Shown in pieces: positions 16,461 through 24,123 of a stretch of 43,202 bases of DNA; the stretch's first letter is position 1; each line of letters opens with the position of its first letter. The stretch is from assembly GCA_964503885.1 (NCBI GenBank), contig CAZDCD010000032.1:1-43202 (forward strand), given 5' to 3'. The notes under the pieces were generated by a model. The model did not search any database. It saw only the letters and a list, made by a program, of their open reading frames with translations, and was not told where the DNA came from. Origin of the DNA: CAZDCD01 sp964503885 (lineage in GTDB: Bacteria; Bacteroidota; Bacteroidia; Bacteroidales; UBA10428). Position numbers and translations under genes: made by a program.

Positions 16461-17723
16461 TTATTCACAGCCTGTATTTGGTAATCCGGGAGTTCCGAGA
16501 TCACCCGTGTTGTATGCAGCAGATGCCACACACCAGGATGTTCCCGATTTTGCTTCTTCAACATCGAAATGTCCCGGATCTAAACTAATTGATGCTCCTG
16601 CCTGGTCCGGAAAGTCGTTTGTTCCATACGTCACACTTGCCAATTCCTGTCCGTTGGTACCATCCGACCCGTAGGTTGAAAGTGCCAGCGTTGCGGTAGT
16701 ATTGGTAAGTGTGATATCACTTCCGTATACATATTTGGTGCCGTCGTAAGCACCGTCTGTTCGTGCAAGTACATAATACGCTCCCGGAGCCAACGGAATG
16801 TCACCGCTGATCACATGCCGGTTTGCAGCCCTGTTTATCACAAGGGTATTCAGGTTAACCATCTGCGATGAATTGTTAAAAATCTCGAACCATTCGCCAT
16901 ATGCATCATCAAGAGCCTGGGGATTATACATGATCTCCGTGATCAGCAGATCGCCATACCCTATATCGTCAGGATTGCCATCTGTAAGATTAATTACCTC
17001 TGTTGTTTCTGTTTCATCGAGAACAATGGCAATATTCGAATATCCGTTATCCTGCCGGGCATCAATGGCGATCTCATAATGCTTACCTGCTTCGGGCATG
17101 GGGATGTTTCCGGTAAGTATCTTGTTCTGAAGGCTGCCTCCCGCACCGGTATATGTAAGTGTTGCCCTGATACCGATAGGTTTCAGCTCAAAATAACCCT
17201 TCCGGGTTTCATCTTTTGTAAAAACCAGTTTATTTTCTGCAGTGCCTGCTTCAGTGGAATAATCGGTGAACGTTTGTTTCACATTATCGGAATAGATGAT
17301 GCTGACCGAGCAATTGGCCAGGCTGCATAATACACTTACCTGCCGGTTGGCCGACGCTTCAAGTGAGAAATTTTCCGATCGCCCGTAAAAATATGGAGAT
17401 TCAAAAGCAGCCGGCTGATAGTTATCCGAATGGGCTACCACATAATAATTGCCGGCAGGCAGCTCAACCTGTGAAGGGATATCTCCGGCGCGTTCAAAAA
17501 TCCTTACTTCCTGATCTTCAGAATTATATATTATTACCCTGAAATCTTCTATCGCCAGGGTGGATTTTAATTCCGGATTTTTTTCCTTAACGGATATGTC
17601 GAAATCAACGGTTATTTTCAGCGATCCCTTGGCAGCAGCAGGATCACCGGTGTTTTTTTCAGAACATCCTGAAAACAGGTAACAGGTAAGAATAAACAAT
17701 ACTCCTGTAACGTTTTTATACAT
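16461..17723 (-). CDS. Surface lipoprotein with DUF4493-like and lamin-tail domains
   Basis: A 420-residue exported lipoprotein. The signal ends in LFSGC (lipid Cys at 20). Residues about 30-240 resemble DUF4493 (KGSLKITVDF opening, LPAGNYYVVAHSD, the Cys-containing VSVLCSLANCSVSI), a domain of Bacteroidota surface proteins. From about residue 255 a lamin-tail domain follows (LLITEIMYNPQ, EWFEIFNNSS, VNLNTLVINR, LAPGAYYVLAR, ASISLDPG), common in extracellular proteins and nucleases of this phylum, ending in GTPGLPNTGC. No catalytic site is visible, so a binding or cell-wall-decorating role is likelier than an enzyme. It is divergent from an HTH regulator gene; two palindromes lie between them. 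Confidence 0.78.
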   Translation of the reverse strand: MYKNVTGVLFILTCYLFSGCSEKNTGDPAAAKGSLKITVDFDISVKEKNPELKSTLAIEDFRVIIYNSEDQEVRIFERAGDIPSQVELPAGNYYVVAHSDNYQPAAFESPYFYGRSENFSLEASANRQVSVLCSLANCSVSIIYSDNVKQTFTDYSTEAGTAENKLVFTKDETRKGYFELKPIGIRATLTYTGAGGSLQNKILTGNIPMPEAGKHYEIAIDARQDNGYSNIAIVLDETETTEVINLTDGNPDDIGYGDLLITEIMYNPQALDDAYGEWFEIFNNSSQMVNLNTLVINRAANRHVISGDIPLAPGAYYVLARTDGAYDGTKYVYGSDITLTNTTATLALSTYGSDGTNGQELASVTYGTNDFPDQAGASISLDPGHFDVEEAKSGTSWCVASAAYNTGDLGTPGLPNTGCE

Positions 17724-17808
17724 GATCAGTAACGGGTTTGGTTGTTTAGGTGCTTTTTAAATTACAGCCCTAAGTTATTGATCGTACAGAACTTATCAAA
17801 ATTGAAAA

Positions 17809-17835
17809 ATGCTACAGGTTTTTTAACTGTAGCAT
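17809..17835. repeat. Perfect 9-bp inverted repeat in divergent intergenic region
   Basis: ATGCTACAG and CTGTAGCAT are exact reverse complements separated by 9 T/A-rich bases. They lie 86-112 bases upstream of the lipoprotein start. The element could be an operator or a leader hairpin of the lipoprotein transcript. There is no T-run after the 3' arm in either direction that would make it an obvious terminator. Confidence 0.6.
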
Positions 17836-17879
17836 AAATTCCCAAAAAAACACCATTGCAGACAACATTCTAATAAGAT

Positions 17880-17894
17880 TTGCAAAATTTGCAA
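17880..17894. promoter_or_regulatory. Candidate operator, palindrome TTGCAAA-A-TTTGCAA
   Basis: A perfect 15-bp palindrome (7-bp arms, one central base) lies 69-83 bases before the start of the HTH regulator and about 157 bases before the divergent lipoprotein start. A third copy of the half-site TTGCAAAA occurs around 17927. The dyad is the size expected for a dimeric HTH protein, so autoregulation by the adjacent regulator is an attractive inference. Confidence 0.5.
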
Positions 17895-17962
17895 CTGTTT
17901 TTCATTTTTTTTCATATATTGCAAAAAATATACATCCGCAACGCACTAATCACAACTTTTTT

Positions 17963-18967
17963 ATGGTTACTTCCGTCGACCCTATACAGGCACAGAAGGT
18001 ATTTCTTGAGAAAGTCAAGTACATTCTGCCTTCGAACATTTCCTTTGTAGATGAGTTGTGCGAAATACTGGAAATAAGCATCGACAGCGTTTACCGGAGG
18101 ATCCGGGGAGAAACGGCACTTACTTTTGATGAGATCCTTAAGTTATGCAACAGGTTTAACCTGTCGTTTGATTCGCTTGTTGAATCCAACGCAATGTCTG
18201 TGACATTCAGCTATAATATTTTGCCGAGAATGATCGAAGGGTTTAAGCATTACCTCAGGGCGATCCTCGAAGACCTTAAAGCCCTCACGAATTTTCCCGG
18301 TGCAAAAATCATCTATGTGGCTGAAGACATACCGTTGTTTCACCTGTTCAATTTCCCGGAGCTCGCGGCATTTAAGATGTACTACTGGATGAAATCGGTA
18401 CTGAATGTGCCAGAATACCAGGATCAGAAATACAGTTTTGAAAATACCGATAAGGAAATACTCGAGATCGGTGCTGAACTGGTCGACGCCTATACCAGGG
18501 TGAACTCGGTGGAGATGTGGACCGAATATACCGTGAACAGCCTGAGAAAACAAATTGAATATTACTGGGAAGCAGGCCTGTTTGAAAACCCTGCTGACAG
18601 CCTCCTGATCTGTGACCAGGCTGCAGAGCTGGTTAAGAAAATCAGCCTGCTTGCGGAAAAAAGTTCAAAGCTGCCGAGCGGTACCATACAGAATTTTATG
18701 CTTTATTACAGCGAAATTGAGATTGGCAATAACTGCATCCTGGCCGATGTAAATAACTTTAAAAAGGTATATCTTACATACAATACATTTAATGATATGT
18801 TTACCACAAATGAAAAATTTTGTGAAGAAACAAATACATGGATAAACTTTTTGATCACCAAGTCTATATTGATCAGCGGCGTTTCAGAAAAACAACGCCT
18901 TCAGTTTGTCAATAAAACGGTATCGCAGCTGAATGCCACGAGGGAAAAGGTAAAAAACCTGCCCTGA
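17963..18967 (+). CDS. HTH transcriptional regulator with long C-terminal domain
   Basis: A 334-residue protein with an N-terminal Xre/BetR-like helix-turn-helix (about residues 24-70: LCEILEISIDSVYRRIRGETALTFDEIL, then LCNRFNLSFDSL). The remaining roughly 250 residues are helical with no signal or membrane segment and no domain I can name; this architecture recurs in Bacteroidota. It is expected to bind DNA as a dimer and to sense an unknown signal through the C-terminal part. It is divergent from the lamin-tail lipoprotein gene, and a candidate operator is upstream. Its transcript seems monocistronic. Confidence 0.78.
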   Translation: MVTSVDPIQAQKVFLEKVKYILPSNISFVDELCEILEISIDSVYRRIRGETALTFDEILKLCNRFNLSFDSLVESNAMSVTFSYNILPRMIEGFKHYLRAILEDLKALTNFPGAKIIYVAEDIPLFHLFNFPELAAFKMYYWMKSVLNVPEYQDQKYSFENTDKEILEIGAELVDAYTRVNSVEMWTEYTVNSLRKQIEYYWEAGLFENPADSLLICDQAAELVKKISLLAEKSSKLPSGTIQNFMLYYSEIEIGNNCILADVNNFKKVYLTYNTFNDMFTTNEKFCEETNTWINFLITKSILISGVSEKQRLQFVNKTVSQLNATREKVKNLP

Positions 18968-19179
18968 TACCTGTACCTGTGGCGGTGATTAAAAAATCAT
19001 TACCTTTGTTTGCGGGAAATGATCAATACGGTCTGCCCGTGCCTTCTGAAATCAGCCGTGTGAATTTGCAAAGGCATCGTTTGACAGCGAAAAGTTAATA
19101 CATCTGATTTGGTTAGACCTCAGTTGCAAAATAACTAATTTTAGTACAATAACTGGGATTCGTTTACGCTTAATTATTA

Positions 19180-20724
19180 ATGCAAAGAAACCGATCATAC
19201 ATATTCTTTTTTACGGATATCGTAGTGGTTATCCTGGCCTATTTGCTTTGTGTGTGGATAAAGCCGGGCGTCAGCCGGAATTATGCCGTGGATTATGTAG
19301 GTGGGTTTTCACTGTTCCTTATGGTGTGGATTCTCAGCTCGTTCTTTTTCAGAAAATATTCATCAACCATGATCCTGGATAACGGGAATGTTTTCCGCAC
19401 CATCATTCTGAGCAATGTTTTTGCTTTTGCCATTGTAACCAGTATTATGTACATCTCAAGGATATCGTATTTCTCCAGACTGATCGTTGTGGGAACATTC
19501 AGCGTTGCTTCAGTCGTGGAGCTCATGGCAGGTGCTCTGTATGTTGCGATTGCACGATCAGGAAGCGGTTTTACCGAAGGGGATACCCTGGTGAAAAATG
19601 GTGGTAACGGAATACACCTGCTGAACGGTACAATCGAAAAAATCAAGAAAAAGAAAAGGGAACAGCAAGCTGAAAAGATACTGAAGAGCCGTGAACATGC
19701 ACTTCTGGTGGAAATAAGCCGGGAAGCATTTAACTTTATTTTCAGCTATGCACGCATTGATTCACCGGATACCCTCATCATCAACACCACCTCAAGGTTT
19801 AATATCGACACACAACTGAATCCCCAGTTCGAATCAATTGTAAATGTCAAACGTATCAACGACATAAGGTATATAAATAAGTTCTTCGAATCGGCAAATG
19901 CCAGGTTATCACGGGGAGGACTGTTTATCGATTTTGTCGAAACAAAAAACCTGAGAAAACGAAGAATTCTTCGTAAGTATCCGCCATTATTGAATTACCT
20001 GTTATACGCATTCGATTATTTAATTAAAAGGGTCTTTCCAAAATTCCTTTTGACCAAAAAGATCTATTTTTTTCTGACGCGCGGGCAAAACAGGGTGCTT
20101 ACCAAGGCCGAAACATTCGGAAGGTTATATTCCTGCGGTTTTGAAGTTATTGCCGAAAACTTTATCGACAACCTCCTGTTTTTTGTGGCACGTAAAATCA
20201 AAACCCCCTTTTTCCCGGAAAAGCCGAGCTACGGTCCATTCGTAAAGCTCGAACGCATAGGCAAGAATGGCAAGACCATATGGGTATATAAGATGCGGAC
20301 CATGCATCCATTTGCCGAATACCTGCAGGAATTCGTATATGAGAAAGTGGGCCTCGATAACGGAGGTAAATTCAAGGATGATTTCAGGATATCGACCCTC
20401 GGCAAGCTGATGCGGACGTTCTGGATCGACGAATTGCCCATGCTGCTGAACCTTGTGAAAGGTGATCTTAAACTTGTGGGAGTGAGGCCCCTGAGCAGGC
20501 ATTATTACAGCCTATATCAGAAGCAGCTTCAGGAACGGAGAATCAGGTACAAGCCGGGGATGATCCCGCCTTTCTACGTGGATCACCCTCAGACACTGGA
20601 AGAAATTATGAACTCGGAAACCAGGTATCTCGATGCATACGACAAACATCCTTTCCTTACCGATTTCAGATACTTCTTCAGGGCCGCGTTTAACATTATT
20701 TTCAAAAGATACCGGAGCAAGTAG
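19180..20724 (+). CDS. Membrane sugar transferase with methyltransferase-like middle domain
   Basis: A 514-residue polyprenyl-phosphate sugar-1-phosphate transferase that would start lipid-linked glycan synthesis at the inner membrane. Four membrane segments occupy residues 5-125 (FFFTDIVVVILAYLLCVWI, then FSLFLMVWILSSFFF, IILSNVFAFAIVTSIMYI and FSRLIVVGTFSVASVVELM). The catalytic domain is C-terminal, from about residue 345 (RIGKNGKTIWVYKMRTM, DDFRISTLGKLMR, DELPMLLNLVKGDLKLVGVRP, YKPGMIPPF). Between them, residues about 190-335 read like the second half of a class I methyltransferase (RGGLFIDFVE, FLTRGQNRVLTKAETFGRLY, CGFEVI) instead of the usual CoA-binding-like domain. It is solitary; an epimerase gene converges on it. 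Confidence 0.85.
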   Translation: MQRNRSYIFFFTDIVVVILAYLLCVWIKPGVSRNYAVDYVGGFSLFLMVWILSSFFFRKYSSTMILDNGNVFRTIILSNVFAFAIVTSIMYISRISYFSRLIVVGTFSVASVVELMAGALYVAIARSGSGFTEGDTLVKNGGNGIHLLNGTIEKIKKKKREQQAEKILKSREHALLVEISREAFNFIFSYARIDSPDTLIINTTSRFNIDTQLNPQFESIVNVKRINDIRYINKFFESANARLSRGGLFIDFVETKNLRKRRILRKYPPLLNYLLYAFDYLIKRVFPKFLLTKKIYFFLTRGQNRVLTKAETFGRLYSCGFEVIAENFIDNLLFFVARKIKTPFFPEKPSYGPFVKLERIGKNGKTIWVYKMRTMHPFAEYLQEFVYEKVGLDNGGKFKDDFRISTLGKLMRTFWIDELPMLLNLVKGDLKLVGVRPLSRHYYSLYQKQLQERRIRYKPGMIPPFYVDHPQTLEEIMNSETRYLDAYDKHPFLTDFRYFFRAAFNIIFKRYRSK

Positions 20725-20790
20725 GCATTTTACCGATCACGGGATAGCAGTCAGCACACGTTTTTTCAGACACAGGAAATCCTGCAAAAA

Positions 20791-21810
20791 CTACTGTCCT
20801 GAATTTTTTTCGGTGAGGTATTTCTCAATCATGTAACGGAAAGAATCCGGTACGGGAATGAACCGGTAATCCAGGGTGTTTTGTATTTTCTGACTGGAAT
20901 AGTGATATTTCCTATGGGCTATTATGGCACTGTCGCGTGTCAGAGCCTGCCTGCTTCTCGTGAACAACGACCGCAGGAAATCCAGCCTCCATGCCAAACC
21001 AGTTATTTTCCCGGAGGCACATCTCGTGGCTTTCGGTTTACCAAGAATTCCGGCGATTGTATCAAGAACATCCCTGAAACTCAGACTTTCAGATGCCAGG
21101 ATGAATTGCTCTTCCGAAATTTCCGATTCCATAAGCTGAACCATAATATTCGCCACATCTCTGACATCAATATAGCTTGTGACGCCTTCGGTATAATAGT
21201 CCATTCCCTTTTCCACCAGCGAAATTACAGTACCCACACCACCATGCCAGAATCCGGGTCCGATCACGATCGCGGGGTTCACAATAACCGCATTCAACCC
21301 CTCGGCTATACCTCTCCATACTTCCATTTCTGCTTTGAACTTACTGTATGAATATACCGATCCTGTTTTTGCCGGTTTCCACCTGGTCATTTCTGTGATC
21401 GGATTTGTACTGCCATCTTCACCCAGAGTGGCAATTGAGCTTACATAGCAAAATTTTTGAATTCCCGATTCCATCGATGCATTCACCATATTTGCCGTTC
21501 CCTCTGCATTGGTAAGGAACAATTCCCGCTTTCTTCTTCTGTCAAAGCTTACCAATCCTGCGGCATGATACACATACTTGATCCCTTTTAATGCATCACG
21601 CACTGAAATGATATCGGTAATATCGGCTTCGATCCATTCAATGCGGTTGAAGAGCTGTTCAGTGTCCGGCCCGCTGTATGCAAAAATTTTCCTGACGTTA
21701 TTCAGATCGCCCGATGGTCTTTTTACCGCCCTGACAGATTCGTATTTTGTTGCAAGTTTAACCAGCAGGTGTGAACCGATTAATCCTGTGCCTCCTGTTA
21801 CCAATATCAT
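20791..21810 (-). CDS. NAD-dependent epimerase/dehydratase (extended SDR)
   Basis: A 339-residue extended short-chain dehydrogenase. It has the Rossmann glycines VTGGTGLIGSHL at residues 4-15, the YHAAGLVSFD strand with the NAD-binding Asn/Ala region, CYVSSIATLG, and the catalytic Tyr-x-x-x-Lys as Y-S-Y-S-K near residue 155. The nearest known types are nucleotide-sugar epimerases and dihydroflavonol-reductase-like proteins; 'AAG' and 'SSIATLG' fit the latter group a little better. Substrate unknown. Converges on the sugar transferase with 66 bases between stops, so a shared glycan function is only suggested. Confidence 0.82.
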   Translation of the reverse strand: MILVTGGTGLIGSHLLVKLATKYESVRAVKRPSGDLNNVRKIFAYSGPDTEQLFNRIEWIEADITDIISVRDALKGIKYVYHAAGLVSFDRRRKRELFLTNAEGTANMVNASMESGIQKFCYVSSIATLGEDGSTNPITEMTRWKPAKTGSVYSYSKFKAEMEVWRGIAEGLNAVIVNPAIVIGPGFWHGGVGTVISLVEKGMDYYTEGVTSYIDVRDVANIMVQLMESEISEEQFILASESLSFRDVLDTIAGILGKPKATRCASGKITGLAWRLDFLRSLFTRSRQALTRDSAIIAHRKYHYSSQKIQNTLDYRFIPVPDSFRYMIEKYLTEKNSGQ

Positions 21811-22061
21811 TTTTACCGGCGTTTCGAATGAACGACAAAGCTAGGCTTTTCGCGAATTATTTCCATACCCGTCAACGAGAAATTCAGCGAACAGCTTTAG
21901 AACTTCATACCTGAAAACCTTCTGAGGATGACTTTTCCATGCCGTTCTGTCCCGGAACGCCATGCCTTAAAAATGCAGCGATCCGCATAATGTACCTGCT
22001 AATATTGTTCCCCGATTACCGATTTCCGTAAATGGGTGCATCTGTTTTTGGAAATAGTCAC

Positions 22062-22069
22062 TACTTTTG
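22062..22069 (+). promoter_or_regulatory. Bacteroidota -7 box before ribE (TACTTTTG)
   Basis: An exact match to the Bacteroidota -7 consensus TAnnTTTG, 31 bases before the ribE start codon. No convincing -33 TTG at the usual distance was found. The rest of 21811-22100 contains no gene and, notably, no FMN riboswitch core. Confidence 0.5.
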
Positions 22070-22100
22070 CAGCATGTTAACCATCAAATAATGTGTCACC

Positions 22101-22703
22101 ATGTTTTCCGGAATTGTTGAAGAAGCGGCAACTGTTGTAAATCTTGAAAAAGATAAAGAAAACCTGAATATTTCCCTGGCATGTTCGTTTCTCAGCGAGC
22201 TTTCCATTGATCAGAGCATTTCGCATAACGGGGTATGCCTGACTGTAGTGGAGAAGACTGATACCTTTTATACCGTAACCGCAATAAGGGAAACCCTTAT
22301 AAAATCAAACCTCGGCAGTTTGAAAAAAGGGGACAGGGTAAACTTAGAACGAAGCATGAAACTAAGCGACCGGCTCGACGGCCACATCGTTCAGGGGCAT
22401 GTCGACCAAACTGCAATCTGCACAGGCGTGCGTGAAGAAAATGGAAGCTGGTATTTCACATTTGAATATGAACCGGTGCAGGATGATTATATTACAGTGG
22501 AAAAAGGATCGGTTTCGGTGAACGGGGTAAGCCTCACCGTGGTGAATTCAAAAGACAGGTCGTTTGGAGTAGCCATAATACCCTATACCTATCAGGTGAC
22601 AAATTTCCACCTTATTAAGCCGGGTACCCTTGTGAACCTCGAATTCGATATCATCGGAAAGTATATTGTACGAATTGTAAAGCAACAATCCCTGAAACGC
22701 TAG
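22101..22703 (+). CDS. ribE: Riboflavin synthase alpha subunit
   Basis: Riboflavin synthase dismutates two lumazine molecules to riboflavin in the cytosol. The 200-residue protein begins with the invariant MFSGIVEE and has two lumazine-binding repeats: the first with SHNGVCLTV and the second with GHIVQGHVDQ followed by SVNGVSLTV, and INTERDOMAIN-type linker residues between. Length and both repeat signatures are normal for the family (about 200 residues). It stands alone here; other rib genes are not in the window. A -7 box lies 31 bases upstream. Confidence 0.95.
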   Translation: MFSGIVEEAATVVNLEKDKENLNISLACSFLSELSIDQSISHNGVCLTVVEKTDTFYTVTAIRETLIKSNLGSLKKGDRVNLERSMKLSDRLDGHIVQGHVDQTAICTGVREENGSWYFTFEYEPVQDDYITVEKGSVSVNGVSLTVVNSKDRSFGVAIIPYTYQVTNFHLIKPGTLVNLEFDIIGKYIVRIVKQQSLKR

Positions 22704-22877
22704 ATTAATTTTAGCTACACGGTAACGCTTTTCCGACTGACATTCCTGCACAGATTGGCTTGGCAGCGTTGATTTTACACAAAATTAATACGGGCATAAA
22801 AGAAGTTACCGGATTATTTATCAATTTTGTCCGGTAATAAAATCATAAGTATCAGCATAACTTAAAAGTAATCCCTG

Positions 22878-23918
22878 ATGAATGCGCCCACACCAAGGCT
22901 TATATCCATATATATAGCCATATTCGGTTCGGTTATTGTTGCTGCAGCAATCCTGCTTACGTGGTACTTTCACTCCGAAAGTGTAATTCCAAGTGCAATC
23001 ATAGCATCGCTCTCAGTATTTATACTGGTTTATATTCTGTCTTCATCGTTTCTCAATAAGTTCATCTACAAAAAAATAAATCCGATCTACAAAACCATTC
23101 ACAATATCGGCCTGCTGAAAAAAGACCTTACCGGCGACCTCGAAGGACAGGATATTATGAAAGAAGTCCGGAAAGATGTGATGCTCTGGGCAAAAAAGAA
23201 GACCCTGGAAATTACCCAGTTGAAGCAGCTTGAAAAATACAGGAGAGAATTTCTGGGAAATGTTTCCCATGAACTGAAAACGCCGATTACCAACATACAG
23301 GGTTATGTGCTGACACTGCTCGACGGCGGACTTGAAGATGCCTCGATAAACCGGCTATACCTCGAAAGAACGGAAAAAAGCATAAACCGGCTGATCTCAA
23401 TTGTAAATGATCTTGAATCGATCTCCCGGTTGGAATCGGGCGAACTGAAACCCGACCAGCAGAAAACGAATATACTGAAACTCTTTGAGGAATCATTCGA
23501 AATGCATGAAATGATGGCATCGGAGCGGGGCATCAGGCTGAAATTTGCCCACAAATACGACAAACCCATCTGGGTGGTGGCCGACAGGAAAAAAATCCTC
23601 GAAGCCATCAATAACCTCATCGTAAATTCAATAAAATATGGCAAAATGAACGGAACAACAGCAGTTGACTTTCACGATATGGATGAAAACATCCTGATCG
23701 AGGTAAAAGATAACGGCATTGGCATCGCCGAAAAAGATATTCCACGTATCTTCGAGCGGTTCTACCGTATCGACAAGAGCCGTTCGCGCGAAATGGGAGG
23801 TACAGGACTTGGACTGGCAATTGTAAAGCATATTATTGAAGCGCATCAGCAGACGATTAACGTGAGCAGCAAATCCGATGAGGGCAGTTCATTTACATTT
23901 ACCCTGAAAAAAGCATAG
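22878..23918 (+). CDS. PhoR-like sensor histidine kinase (orphan)
   Basis: A 346-residue membrane histidine kinase. Two membrane segments (residues about 8-28 and 38-58) enclose a very short periplasmic loop, so little extracellular sensing is possible. A coiled linker follows, then the H-box FLGNVSHELKTPITN with phospho-accepting His131, the N-box NNLIVNSIKYG, G1 DNGIGI and G2 GGTGLGLAIVKHI. The ATPase domain is complete. In this phylum such kinases usually sit beside an OmpR-type regulator, but none is adjacent (ribE upstream, ileS downstream), so its partner is elsewhere; the orphan receiver at 32065 is one candidate. An intrinsic terminator follows at 24033. Confidence 0.9.
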   Translation: MNAPTPRLISIYIAIFGSVIVAAAILLTWYFHSESVIPSAIIASLSVFILVYILSSSFLNKFIYKKINPIYKTIHNIGLLKKDLTGDLEGQDIMKEVRKDVMLWAKKKTLEITQLKQLEKYRREFLGNVSHELKTPITNIQGYVLTLLDGGLEDASINRLYLERTEKSINRLISIVNDLESISRLESGELKPDQQKTNILKLFEESFEMHEMMASERGIRLKFAHKYDKPIWVVADRKKILEAINNLIVNSIKYGKMNGTTAVDFHDMDENILIEVKDNGIGIAEKDIPRIFERFYRIDKSRSREMGGTGLGLAIVKHIIEAHQQTINVSSKSDEGSSFTFTLKKA

Positions 23919-24032
23919 ATTTTATGTTGTTCAGGTGAATCTTTACTTTTCCATACCGTATTCACGACCTGAAACAGTCCGGATGACAGGCGGTTACGGC
24001 TGCTGTGCCTGAGCAGTGGTTTTCTTCAGCAA

Positions 24033-24058
24033 CAAATTCCCTCAGGAATTGTTTTTTT
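24033..24058 (+). terminator. Terminator after the sensor kinase gene
   Basis: A 6-bp stem (AATTCC / GGAATT) with loop CTCA, extendable by a C-G pair with one bulge, followed by seven Ts. It ends 66 bases before the ileS start and separates the two transcripts. Confidence 0.7.
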
Positions 24059-24071
24059 CTCACCAGAAATC

Positions 24072-24079
24072 TATCTTTG
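24072..24079 (+). promoter_or_regulatory. ileS promoter -7 box (TATCTTTG)
   Basis: An exact TAnnTTTG match 45 bases before the ileS start. A TTG at 24049-24051, 20 bases upstream, fits the -33 element. That TTG overlaps the preceding terminator hairpin and T-run. Confidence 0.6.
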
Positions 24080-24123
24080 TGAACATTTTTCAACGGTGCA
24101 TTTGTGTAAAATATTGAAATACA

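Noticed and set aside
21811..22100. FMN riboswitch before ribE
   Set aside because: The conserved FMN core is not present in this interval; only a promoter-like -7 box was found.
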